Positions 10,546 through 18,542 of a stretch of DNA of 64,000 bases are shown here, piece after piece. The notes under the pieces were generated by a model, which saw only the letters and a program-made list of their open reading frames with translations, searched no databases and was not told the DNA's origin. The stretch comes from Chryseobacterium rhizosphaerae (GTDB lineage Bacteria > Bacteroidota > Bacteroidia > Flavobacteriales > Weeksellaceae), in the NCBI RefSeq assembly GCF_003385455.1, contig NZ_QNUF01000001.1, positions 248,001 to 312,000 on the forward strand, written 5' to 3'. The position numbers and the translations under genes were made by a program. How positions within the stretch are numbered: position 1 is the stretch's first letter; each line of letters opens with the position of its first letter.

Positions 10546-11066
10546 GAAATCTGATTTTATTATTAATGGTCTTCTTGGGCTCATTAGTATTTGCTCAGGA
10601 AAAAGCAAAGTCAATATTTGATATTGCGAGAAGTGGAACTGTCACTGAGGTACAGGAGATTATGAAGCAAAACCCGGATGTGATTAATCAAACCAATGAA
10701 AGCGGATTTTCACCACTTATTTTGGCCTGTTACAGAGGAAATGTAGAGGTGGCTAAATTTCTGATTGATCATGTAAAAGATGTGAATTATAAAAGTGACG
10801 AAGGGACAGCTTTATCGGGACTTTCGGTAAAATATAATAAAGATCTCGTAGAGCGTTTATTGAAGAAAAATGCTGATCCCAATATAGCTGATACTACAGG
10901 GTATACACCATTATTCTGGGCTGTGAAATTTGGAAACAAAGAATTGGTAGAGCTGCTGTTGAAGTACAACGCAGATAAAACAAAAAAAGATTCAATGGGA
11001 ATGACCCCTTTTGAATATGCATTAAAAACAGATAAAAAAGACATTATTAACCTCTTAAAAAATTGA
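10542..11066 (+). CDS. Secreted ankyrin-repeat protein
   Basis: A 174-residue protein with a signal peptide (to about FAQ, residue 19) and then four to five ankyrin repeats covering the rest, for example ESGFSPLILACYRGNVEVAKFL and TTGYTPLFWAVKFGNKELVELL. Ankyrin repeats are protein-binding scaffolds; periplasmic examples in other bacteria protect or support haem enzymes such as catalase. It starts inside the YceI stop (4-bp overlap) and is followed after 1 bp by the DOMON-like gene, so it belongs to the operon. Its partner is unknown. Confidence 0.88.
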   Translation: MRNLILLLMVFLGSLVFAQEKAKSIFDIARSGTVTEVQEIMKQNPDVINQTNESGFSPLILACYRGNVEVAKFLIDHVKDVNYKSDEGTALSGLSVKYNKDLVERLLKKNADPNIADTTGYTPLFWAVKFGNKELVELLLKYNADKTKKDSMGMTPFEYALKTDKKDIINLLKN

Positions 11067-11067
11067 T

Positions 11068-11814
11068 ATGAAAAAACTTTTACTCACAGTAAGTATGGCT
11101 CTTGCCAATTTCGCATGGGCCCAGTTTTCATCTGGAACGGTAACCCTTCCGGCTACGGCCATGACGGTGAAATTAGACACTACGCCTACAGGAGCGACAA
11201 TTACAGTGACAGGAGACAGCAGTTCAATGCTTGGAATTGGCTTTGGAAGTGTAGGAATGGCAGCGGGTTCCGATGGATTTATCTATAATTCCTCTTCCAA
11301 CAGAGATTATACATTTCCTGGTCCTATGATGCCGCCGACAATTGACTCGTCACAGGATTGGACTCAAACTTCTAATACAGTATCAGGAAGCATAAGAACT
11401 GTGGTTGCTACAAGATCCCTATCTGGAAGTGCAGAAGATTTTGCCATTGCTAATGCCGCAGGGGCAATCAATATCTTCTATGCAAGAAAAACAGGTACAG
11501 GGATAGGGTATCATGATGCAGGAAGAGGGTATGCAACTTTAACAATGACGGCAAGCAACTTATCAACCAGCGAAGCTGCTGCTGAATCTAAGAAAGTAAG
11601 TCTTTATCCCAATCCTGCTAAAGAAACAATTAGTTTTAAAAACTTTGACCGTATCAAATCTATTGATATTTATGAAGCGGCAGGAAGAAAGATAAAATCT
11701 GTACAACCGAATAAAGAAACCATTAGCATTGAAGATCTGAAGTCGGGAATTTATTATTTTGAAATTCTATTGAAAGACGGAAGCATGTCTTATGAAAAAC
11801 TGATTAAAGAGTAA
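11068..11814 (+). CDS. T9SS-exported DOMON-like haem-binding protein
   Basis: A 248-residue protein with a signal peptide ending WAQ (residue 19). Residues 20-165 resemble a DOMON domain: an MLGIGFGSVGMAAGSDG strand with Met64, the RSL-x-GSAEDF turn, then ARKTGTGIGYHDAGRG with His149. Met64 and His149 occupy the places of the haem-b ligands in cytochrome-type DOMON domains; this assignment is inference. The C-terminus (about 177-248, SLYPNPAKETISF through GIYYFEILLKDG) is a type A T9SS sorting domain, so the protein is exported and probably surface-attached. It is the last gene of the redox operon, followed by a terminator at 11843. Confidence 0.75.
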   Translation: MKKLLLTVSMALANFAWAQFSSGTVTLPATAMTVKLDTTPTGATITVTGDSSSMLGIGFGSVGMAAGSDGFIYNSSSNRDYTFPGPMMPPTIDSSQDWTQTSNTVSGSIRTVVATRSLSGSAEDFAIANAAGAINIFYARKTGTGIGYHDAGRGYATLTMTASNLSTSEAAAESKKVSLYPNPAKETISFKNFDRIKSIDIYEAAGRKIKSVQPNKETISIEDLKSGIYYFEILLKDGSMSYEKLIKE

Positions 11815-11842
11815 TTCAAAAAAAACACATCTACATATTATC

Positions 11843-11874
11843 AATAATACCTCTGATTTTTCGGAGGTATTATT
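11843..11874. terminator. Bidirectional-type terminator after the redox operon
   Basis: An 11-bp perfect stem (aataatacctc / gaggtattatt) ends the operon. Its sequence is almost the same as the hairpin at 13746-13777. Confidence 0.85.
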
Positions 11875-12028
11875 CTATATGGAAATGATGAATTTTTTAA
11901 TCTTTTTCAGGATGTTTAGATAAATGTGTAAAGAATAATAAAGAATTAACGAATAATTGTTTTTAAAGTGCATGATATTTTTATTTTTTTATCCTATTTT
12001 TAGGGCGTAAAAAAACTAATAACTTACA

Positions 12029-13726
12029 ATGAAAACACGCACCACTTTTAAATTTGGGCAGATATTGCTATTTGCTTTTGGCGCCTTATTACTCTCTTTT
12101 CAGTATTCCTGTAAAGATGACCTAACTGAAATGCATAATGAAGCGGCTTTAGAGCAGAGTAACACTAACGCTTATGCCCGTTCATTTTCCGGGGATTCCA
12201 TCGTTTTGAAAAATCCTTATTCTGTTGAAATCATGAAGACAGCTCTTGAACAGCTAAGAGCTAAAAACCCCAAACAAACTGCTGGATTTGAAGTACGCCC
12301 TTCACATCTTTACCTTAAATTCAATCCTAAAAATGAGGATGAGGTAGGGTTGCTGAAGCAGGATTCTACCATCCATTACTTCGATTACAGATTGGATGCT
12401 GAATATGCAGAAGGATTCCTTGAAAACAGAGCTCCGGACAGAGACTCTATTCCAGTTTATTATACTGCAGTTCCGGTAGGAAAAGTCCTTCCTGCAGTTG
12501 AACATGAAGTTCTGAGCGAATTGTATATCCCAGAGCAGGATCCTTATTTTTCCGATATTGATGATATAGAACGCTATGAAGTTACTGGAAAGTTAGCCAG
12601 TAAAACGGATCTGTTTAATAACCTTTTATACTTAGCCTATGAGCTTACAGGGAATGAAGAAGATCTCCTTACCGATGATTCTACCCCACAGGCAAAATGG
12701 ATCTTTGGGAAAAAATGGTATCCAAGTGGAAGAATTCAGGTCAAAGATGATATTTTAGATGTAGTACCGGTAACCGGAGCTCAGGTATTGATGAGGCAGT
12801 GGTTTACTGTAGCCCGGGGAATCACAGACGGAAATGGATATTTCTCCACTTCCTCTGTACGTGGAAAAGCAAAATATGTTATCCAATGGGAAAGATATAA
12901 CTATAGTGTGAGAAACGGATCTATTTTCCAGGCAGAAATGAAAGGGCCCAATGTGAAACAGCAGGCATGGTATCCTGTTATTGATGGAGGAGAAGATGAG
13001 TATCACGCTCTGATACACCAGGCAGCACATGATTTCTATTATGGATATAGATTTGGACTGACTTCTCCACCTATGAATAATCATATCTATAATTTTGGAA
13101 GACAGAGCCAGATCAAGATTGCAGCCCGCAAGACAGCTCCGTGGGGAGTACCTTCTTCTTATTCTCACATCAGAAGTGAACTTACTTTTGGTTTATCAGC
13201 CCAGATCCATATTAAAGCTTATGGAAGATTGTCTGATATGGTGTACGGAACAACCATTCATGAATTGAGCCATGCACTGCATTCCATTATAGACAGATCG
13301 GCGTATAATGACATTTGCCAGGATTCATTCCTGTCTTTCAATTCTGCAGTTAAAAACCGAAACCGAAGACTGCTTGAAAGCTGGCCAACTACTGTGGAAA
13401 CTTTAATGACATTGGAAAGGTATAAAAGAATAAGAGGATATGCCGTTTATAGATCTACCGGTTCCAATAACTTCCAGAACCGTACCATCAGTGCCGAAAA
13501 TCATTATACTTCAGGTGGATATGATATGATTGACGGGCATAATCAGAATGGTATGTATGGAGTAGGATATCCTGCCGACAGAGTGACCGGATATACGGCT
13601 TCACAGCTGGAACAGGCTCTTAAAGGGTCGAGAAACTGGTATCAGTGGAGAGATAAAATAAAGAATAACTATTCTAATCCTACCAGTATATATCTGGATG
13701 AACTTTTTGCCAACTGGCCGGATTAA
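12029..13726 (+). CDS. Uncharacterised lipoprotein with HELSH metalloprotease-like motif
   Basis: A 565-residue protein. The N-terminal signal ends in a plausible lipobox (FQYSC, then KDD). A middle segment (about residues 240-295, VPVTGAQVLMRQWFTVARG, then TDGNGYFSTSS) looks like a carboxypeptidase-regulatory-type beta sandwich. Residues 411-418 read HELSHALH, a zincin-type HExxH site in a helical context. The third zinc ligand is not obvious to me. It stands alone, 214 bp after the redox operon, between two nearly identical terminators. I do not recognise the family; a surface metalloprotease is a reasonable but unproven guess. Confidence 0.6.
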   Translation: MKTRTTFKFGQILLFAFGALLLSFQYSCKDDLTEMHNEAALEQSNTNAYARSFSGDSIVLKNPYSVEIMKTALEQLRAKNPKQTAGFEVRPSHLYLKFNPKNEDEVGLLKQDSTIHYFDYRLDAEYAEGFLENRAPDRDSIPVYYTAVPVGKVLPAVEHEVLSELYIPEQDPYFSDIDDIERYEVTGKLASKTDLFNNLLYLAYELTGNEEDLLTDDSTPQAKWIFGKKWYPSGRIQVKDDILDVVPVTGAQVLMRQWFTVARGITDGNGYFSTSSVRGKAKYVIQWERYNYSVRNGSIFQAEMKGPNVKQQAWYPVIDGGEDEYHALIHQAAHDFYYGYRFGLTSPPMNNHIYNFGRQSQIKIAARKTAPWGVPSSYSHIRSELTFGLSAQIHIKAYGRLSDMVYGTTIHELSHALHSIIDRSAYNDICQDSFLSFNSAVKNRNRRLLESWPTTVETLMTLERYKRIRGYAVYRSTGSNNFQNRTISAENHYTSGGYDMIDGHNQNGMYGVGYPADRVTGYTASQLEQALKGSRNWYQWRDKIKNNYSNPTSIYLDELFANWPD

Positions 13727-13745
13727 TCACATTATAAATATTTTC

Positions 13746-13777
13746 AATAATACCTCTGATTTTTCAGAGGTATTATT
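13746..13777. terminator. Terminator after the HELSH lipoprotein gene
   Basis: Perfect 14-bp stem (aataatacctctga / tcagaggtattatt) with a 4-base loop and following AT-rich sequence. It is a near copy of the hairpin at 11843-11874. Confidence 0.9.
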
Positions 13778-13839
13778 ATTTTATTTGGTAGCTTAAAATC
13801 TTAAAAGGCTTAATTTTAAAGGGATTGGTTGATTTTTTA

Positions 13840-13847
13840 TATATTTG
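13840..13847 (+). promoter_or_regulatory. Candidate -7 box for the GrpB-family gene
   Basis: TATATTTG lies 17 bp before the ATG at 13865. It overlaps a longer open frame that starts with TTG at 13829, which argues for the ATG start. Confidence 0.5.
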
Positions 13848-13864
13848 TGTATAGCCAGACTCCC

Positions 13865-14464
13865 ATGAAAATTACCTTTGAAAAATACAATCCTTTCTGG
13901 AAAAAACAATTTGAAACAATTAAAAATGAGTTGAAGGACAGTATTGGTTTTTTGAATCCACAAATTGAACATATCGGGAGTACATCCGTGGAAAACTTAT
14001 CTGCAAAACCTGTGATAGACATTATGATTGGAGTGAAAAATGAAGAGGAGCTGGATAAGATTCCTCCGTTATTGCGGGGACAGGATTATGTTTATTATCA
14101 GAAGTATAACGAGGAAATGCCATACCGTCGTTTCTTTATTAAGCTTATAGATCAGCCTCAGAATCTAGGATTTCCGGAAATAATTAATGCTGGAGATGAA
14201 ATTCCTGAAGGAATTCACGATCATAAGCTTCGTACTGCCCATATTCATGCAATTCCCACTTCCTCTGAACATTGGCTTCGCCATATCGCGTTTCGGGATT
14301 ACTTGCGGACCCATCCTGAAGTGAAAGATGAATATCAGCAACTAAAAGAATATTTGAGTGAAAAAGAATGGCATGACGGGAATGATTATAATGAAGGAAA
14401 AGATCCATTTATCAAGAGAGAAGAACGAAAGGCTGTTGAGTGGTATTTGGAACACCGAAAATAA
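13865..14464 (+). CDS. GrpB family (UPF0157) protein
   Basis: A 199-residue soluble protein with the GrpB hallmark IEHIGSTSVENLSAKPVIDI (about 34-53), which places it in the nucleotidyltransferase-fold superfamily. RRFFIKL and the HIHAIP block near 128 are also typical of the family. The biochemical role is unsettled; some relatives are fused to CoaE. I chose the ATG at 13865 rather than an upstream TTG because a -7 promoter box overlaps the longer version. A cytidine-deaminase-like gene follows after 12 bp and is probably co-transcribed. Confidence 0.88.
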   Translation: MKITFEKYNPFWKKQFETIKNELKDSIGFLNPQIEHIGSTSVENLSAKPVIDIMIGVKNEEELDKIPPLLRGQDYVYYQKYNEEMPYRRFFIKLIDQPQNLGFPEIINAGDEIPEGIHDHKLRTAHIHAIPTSSEHWLRHIAFRDYLRTHPEVKDEYQQLKEYLSEKEWHDGNDYNEGKDPFIKREERKAVEWYLEHRK

Positions 14465-14476
14465 AGAATTAATGCA

Positions 14477-14839
14477 ATGAAAAAAGACTTAAAAGAAATC
14501 GCAGGCCAATTGGCAAAAACCAAGAGACTGAATGATTTTATAGAATATGGAGGAGTTGCCGCAGCTATTGAAACTACCAACGGAAATGTATATACCGGAA
14601 TCAGTATAGATACAGCCTGTTCTATGGGATTTTGTGCGGAACACAGTGCTGTGGCTGAAATGCTGAAAAATGGAGAGCATAAGATCAAAGCCGTAGTAGC
14701 AGTAGGAAATGATGGCAATGCCGTGCCACCCTGTGGACGCTGCAGGGAATTGATGAGCCAGCTATCCAAAGAAAACCTCAATGCTGTGATAGAAGTGAAA
14801 AACGGAATATTTGTAACCTTAAAAGAATTAATGCCTTAG
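14477..14839 (+). CDS. Cytidine deaminase-like (blasticidin-S-deaminase type) protein
   Basis: A 120-residue zinc deaminase. Zinc ligand Cys53 and catalytic Glu55 lie in GFCAEHSAV; the second zinc motif PPCGRC gives Cys86 and Cys89. The size and the CAEH start of the active site resemble small blasticidin-S-deaminase-like members of the CDA family more than housekeeping Cdd. The substrate is therefore uncertain: cytidine, or a nucleoside analogue. It follows the GrpB-family gene by 12 bp. No signal peptide, so it is cytoplasmic. Confidence 0.82.
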   Translation: MKKDLKEIAGQLAKTKRLNDFIEYGGVAAAIETTNGNVYTGISIDTACSMGFCAEHSAVAEMLKNGEHKIKAVVAVGNDGNAVPPCGRCRELMSQLSKENLNAVIEVKNGIFVTLKELMP

Positions 14840-14960
14840 GACTGGAAAGAAAATGGTAATAATTATCATATCATAAAATCAGAAGTAACAACTAAGGAAG
14901 TAATGCTAATCATCTTGGAATTGTATATTTTAAAATGCCTTTCTTGACAAATAAGTTAAC

Positions 14961-14998
14961 AAAAAGAGGATGTCCGAAAAAGTCGGATCACCCTCTTT
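14961..14998. terminator. Hairpin between convergent genes
   Basis: Outer stem aaagagg / cctcttt and inner stem tccga / tcgga, with small mismatches between them. The A-run on one side and T-run on the other suit termination in both directions between 14839 (+) and 15035 (-). Confidence 0.75.
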
Positions 14999-15034
14999 AT
15001 GAAGATTGATGTTTTTTTTATTGTATTTGTTGGT

Positions 15035-16507
15035 TTAGTTGAGACGTTGCGCAGTCATATAGAAATAATAATTATTGGCATCTCTTGTCGCATGCCAAGT
15101 GCAGTTATACCATTCTCCATTATTAAAAGTGACCATAACGTTTACATATTCTCCCCGACCTGTACCGGTTGAAAAATTATCATCACCATCTATCCTGTAA
15201 CTGTAAAATCCTGGTGCTATTACTGTGTTTACCCCATCGGTATTTGCATCGTTAGTAGAAAGTGAGGATGTGTTGTAAGCTATAGGGCTGGAAGAAGTAT
15301 TGAAGAATTTAGGAGAAGTATTTCCAGAAAGTAGTGCACTTGCCATAAAATCCATTCTTAGTCCGTTGATCTCAATAAACTTTGCTTGATCAACAGATGA
15401 TGCCAATTTGAAAGCACCTTGTCGCGTATTGGTGGTTGTATTTGTTACTAACTTTCCATTCATCATATTTGTAGGGGGAGTAGCTGCTGAAAGAAATGCT
15501 GTAGCATTTACAACTACTCTGGCGGATTTTATTTCCCCAACAGTAAAAGCTGAGCTGTTATTTCCAATAGAAGCACTACAATTGAAGCCTAAGAAGCTTA
15601 ATGGAACAGTAATCGTACTGGGAGAACTGAAATTGGGGATTCCTGTCACTGAGTAGGTAATAGAACCGTTTCCATTATTTAAGGTTCCTGCATTCAAGGT
15701 GAAGGTAAGTCCGTTTTGAGTAAATGGGGAGCCTGAAGGATAACTTCCTCCATTTCCTCCTGAATAAGGAACGGTAATGGTTCCTGTATAAGGAGTTCCC
15801 GAAGTGAATGTAACCGGAAATGCAATTGCATTACTGCAATTTAAACCTGTAATGGTTGGGTTTATGGTCGAGGTATTATTTAAAGATCTCCATTCTGTTC
15901 CATTCCAGTATACGAAACCTTTAAAGGTCAATGCTGCTGTTCCTGTGTTGAAAACCATTAGTCCGGTTGCAGGGCTGGCTATTGTCACCTGATCTGTAGC
16001 ACTTGTCAAGGCAACTCTGGGGATTAAAATTCCTTTATTGGTAGCTGTTATATCTACAATAGCTGATATATCAGGTGCACTTGTCCCGATCCCAACGGCA
16101 CCATTGTCCTTAGCCACAAAATCTGTTCCTGCAGCTCTAGTTGTTGATCCGTTTGACAGGGTTCCCAGTTTAACCATTGTATTAGCAGGGTCATTGATCC
16201 ACGCATCATTAGTGGAGTCTCCTCCGAAGCTGGTCCACGCATTGTTGTTCCAATAGTAGAATCCTTTGGTAAAGGCTCCTGAGTCTGCAATAAGATATAC
16301 TAATTGTCCGTTTACCGAACCATTAGCTACAAGATCATTGACACGGGGTACCAATACTCCATCTTTGGAGGTTACTGCTCCAAGATGATTTTTACCTCTG
16401 ATATCTAGGGTTGATTCAGGGGTAGCTGTATTTATCCCTACCTGTGCTAAAATTTTTGTTGAAAACGATAATGCTATTACCGCAGTTAATAAAGCGTTTT
16501 TCTTCAT
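15035..16507 (-). CDS. Secreted repeat-containing surface protein of unknown function
   Basis: A 490-residue protein with a signal peptide ending LAQ (residue 22). Two copies of a module are visible. Residues 23-94 run VGINTATPESTLDIRG, GVLVPRV, GFYYWNNNAWTSF. Residues 139-209 run GIGTSAPDISAIVDI, GILIPRV, GFVYWNGTEWRSL. The GIGT-TP-x-LDI-G start is common in flavobacterial secreted proteins and in phage tail-fibre stalks. The rest is beta-rich and Thr/Ser/Gly/Asn-rich, ending in a compact domain without an obvious T9SS tail. Probably a surface or matrix protein; the exact role is unknown. Confidence 0.7.
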   Translation of the reverse strand: MKKNALLTAVIALSFSTKILAQVGINTATPESTLDIRGKNHLGAVTSKDGVLVPRVNDLVANGSVNGQLVYLIADSGAFTKGFYYWNNNAWTSFGGDSTNDAWINDPANTMVKLGTLSNGSTTRAAGTDFVAKDNGAVGIGTSAPDISAIVDITATNKGILIPRVALTSATDQVTIASPATGLMVFNTGTAALTFKGFVYWNGTEWRSLNNTSTINPTITGLNCSNAIAFPVTFTSGTPYTGTITVPYSGGNGGSYPSGSPFTQNGLTFTLNAGTLNNGNGSITYSVTGIPNFSSPSTITVPLSFLGFNCSASIGNNSSAFTVGEIKSARVVVNATAFLSAATPPTNMMNGKLVTNTTTNTRQGAFKLASSVDQAKFIEINGLRMDFMASALLSGNTSPKFFNTSSSPIAYNTSSLSTNDANTDGVNTVIAPGFYSYRIDGDDNFSTGTGRGEYVNVMVTFNNGEWYNCTWHATRDANNYYFYMTAQRLN

Positions 16508-17282
16508 TTGTTGTTTGTGTTTATATAAATAAATTTTTCTATTTCGTCAGTGTCTTTTTGCTTATTTCGGATGAAATACAAATTTGTTAATTATTGAGCT
16601 TGTAACTTTTCTTATATTCTATAATCTTTTCCATTACTAACCAAGTAAAATATTTGACTCATCAGTTTTTAAGGTAGCTGAAAAAATAAGCTTCCTAATT
16701 ATTAAGCGTGAATTTATATTCCTGTAAATCAATTATTTATTTTGATTATTGGGAATTTGATTGATTAGTAATAATTTTTTTAGTATTCTTTCTAATCAGA
16801 ATATAATTTGTGATTAAGGGAGGGAATTACCTTTGCTCAGGTAGTTAAAAAGATATTTATTTAGCTTATTGATCCCAATACAGTATTCATTTCTTTAGAA
16901 TATAATACTTTAAACTCTTCTTTTAGAATATTTTCTGTCAATCAAAACCGTTTTTATTGTATCCAGGAATTTTCGTACATATTTTTTGATATCTATTTAT
17001 TATAGTATGTTTTAGTGATGTTTTATTTCATCACTAATCATTTTTTTTAATATTTTTTTATTATTGGAAATATTTTCTTTTATTGGTAACTCATTGTTAT
17101 TGATATAAATAGTGATTTACTTTATATTTTGATATTTCTACTGCAAAATTATAGTATTTTTACAATCAGATAAACTGAGCGTAAGTCTATTCTAAGAATT
17201 GACTTATTTTTATGTAAGGTGTTTATTTGCAGTGTTTTATGTAATTCAAAAATAAAAAATGGTTATGTTTGAAATTTAAAAA
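16508..17282. other. Long AT-rich intergenic region without genes
   Basis: About 775 bp between two divergent genes. It is strongly AT-rich with many T- and A-runs and stops in every frame. I see no gene, terminator or structured RNA. It must hold the promoters of the surface-protein gene (minus) and the AraC-type regulator (plus), but I cannot place them with confidence. Confidence 0.6.
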
Positions 17283-18272
17283 ATGTTTTTTACTATGAAA
17301 ATGGAAGAGCTTAAGTATCGTTTTATAGATCAATATGTCATTTTAATGTACATTATAGTCTTAGTAGAGATTATAATTAAATTTTTAACGTACAATAATA
17401 TGTCAGAAGTTTTATATCTAATAGTGGGGCTGGTATTTTTGTCTTTTGGTTATATAATTATGAGAAGGAGATGCACTGCAGACAGAATGATACTGGTATA
17501 TATTATTATAACACCTTTGTATCTTTTTAATATCATGCTTGGGTATTGGAAAAGTACAATTTCTAGTTTTGTGTGGTTATTTCCATTGCCACTTATTACT
17601 TATATCTTTTTTTCAAAGAAAGGAGTTCTATTATACTCACTATATTTAGTTGTTATTATTTTTGCCTGTTTTTTAATCAATATTTATTTTGGTTCTCATT
17701 TGAAAAAATATAGTCCTCAAGTTGGAGAGAATAAACAGCATATTGTTAGAGATTTAAGTATTTATATCTCTAATTTGGCTCTCATTATATTATTGCTGAC
17801 CTATCAAACTAGGTTCAATAAACTTAAATTTTCTACAGAAGCTAGATTACAGGAATTACCTCATGATCTTGACCTCAAAACGGATAAAATAGTTGTAGCG
17901 GATAAAATAGTGGAAAAGAATGATATTGATGAAGAAATGATGGAACGTCTGGAGCTGAGTATGAATGAAGGATTATTTAAGAATCAGAACCTAAACATAT
18001 CAATGGTAAGTGTCCGTCTGGGGGTGGGGTATATGCACCTTTCCAGAATCATTCGATATAAGGGATATGCTAATTTTAACAGTTATTTGAACACATTTAG
18101 AATTAACTATGTGAAAAAATTGATTGATGAAGCTGATTTGCAGAAGGTAACCCTTATGTATATTTATACAGAAGCAGGGTTTTCCAGTCAGGTTACTTTC
18201 AATCGTGTATTTAAACAGATAGAAGGAATTACTCCCAGTGAATATATTAGCCAAGTGATAAAAAAAAGTTAG
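17283..18272 (+). CDS. Membrane-anchored AraC-family transcriptional regulator
   Basis: A 329-residue protein. The first ~175 residues contain about six hydrophobic segments (for example YVILMYIIVLVEIIIKF, and LALIILLLTYQ just before the linker). A charged linker (about 180-225) leads to a C-terminal AraC-type double helix-turn-helix (about 226-329) with SVRLGVGYMHLSRIIRYKGYA broken by the typical turns, and QVTFNRVFKQIEGITPSEY. The DNA-binding part would face the cytoplasm while the membrane part senses a signal. In-frame ATGs at 17295 and 17301 are alternative starts. It faces away from the surface-protein gene across a long gap. Confidence 0.82.
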   Translation: MFFTMKMEELKYRFIDQYVILMYIIVLVEIIIKFLTYNNMSEVLYLIVGLVFLSFGYIIMRRRCTADRMILVYIIITPLYLFNIMLGYWKSTISSFVWLFPLPLITYIFFSKKGVLLYSLYLVVIIFACFLINIYFGSHLKKYSPQVGENKQHIVRDLSIYISNLALIILLLTYQTRFNKLKFSTEARLQELPHDLDLKTDKIVVADKIVEKNDIDEEMMERLELSMNEGLFKNQNLNISMVSVRLGVGYMHLSRIIRYKGYANFNSYLNTFRINYVKKLIDEADLQKVTLMYIYTEAGFSSQVTFNRVFKQIEGITPSEYISQVIKKS

Positions 18273-18517
18273 GAGAAGTATAAAATTTTTATTTTTACTT
18301 GAGGCTGAACATATCATTTACATAATGAAGGGGCTTCTTCGGATTGTTTTTAATTAAGATATTAACTTTTTTAATATTCCGTAAGGTAGTTTAAAATTTA
18401 CCATATCAGATATGTTTAATAATAGAAAAATAAGGAGATGTTGTTTACAACAATTCTAAAAAATGTGTTTAATGATTTTTTAACCCCATTAAACTTTCAT
18501 CCAAGGTTTTGACGCAG

Positions 18518-18525
18518 TAACTTTG
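18518..18525 (+). promoter_or_regulatory. Candidate -7 box for the phosphodiesterase gene
   Basis: TAACTTTG fits TAnnTTTG and ends 17 bp before the ATG at 18543. The rest of the 270-bp gap from 18273 is AT-rich with nothing else recognised. Confidence 0.5.
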
Positions 18526-18542
18526 CTGAAATTTTTAAAACA

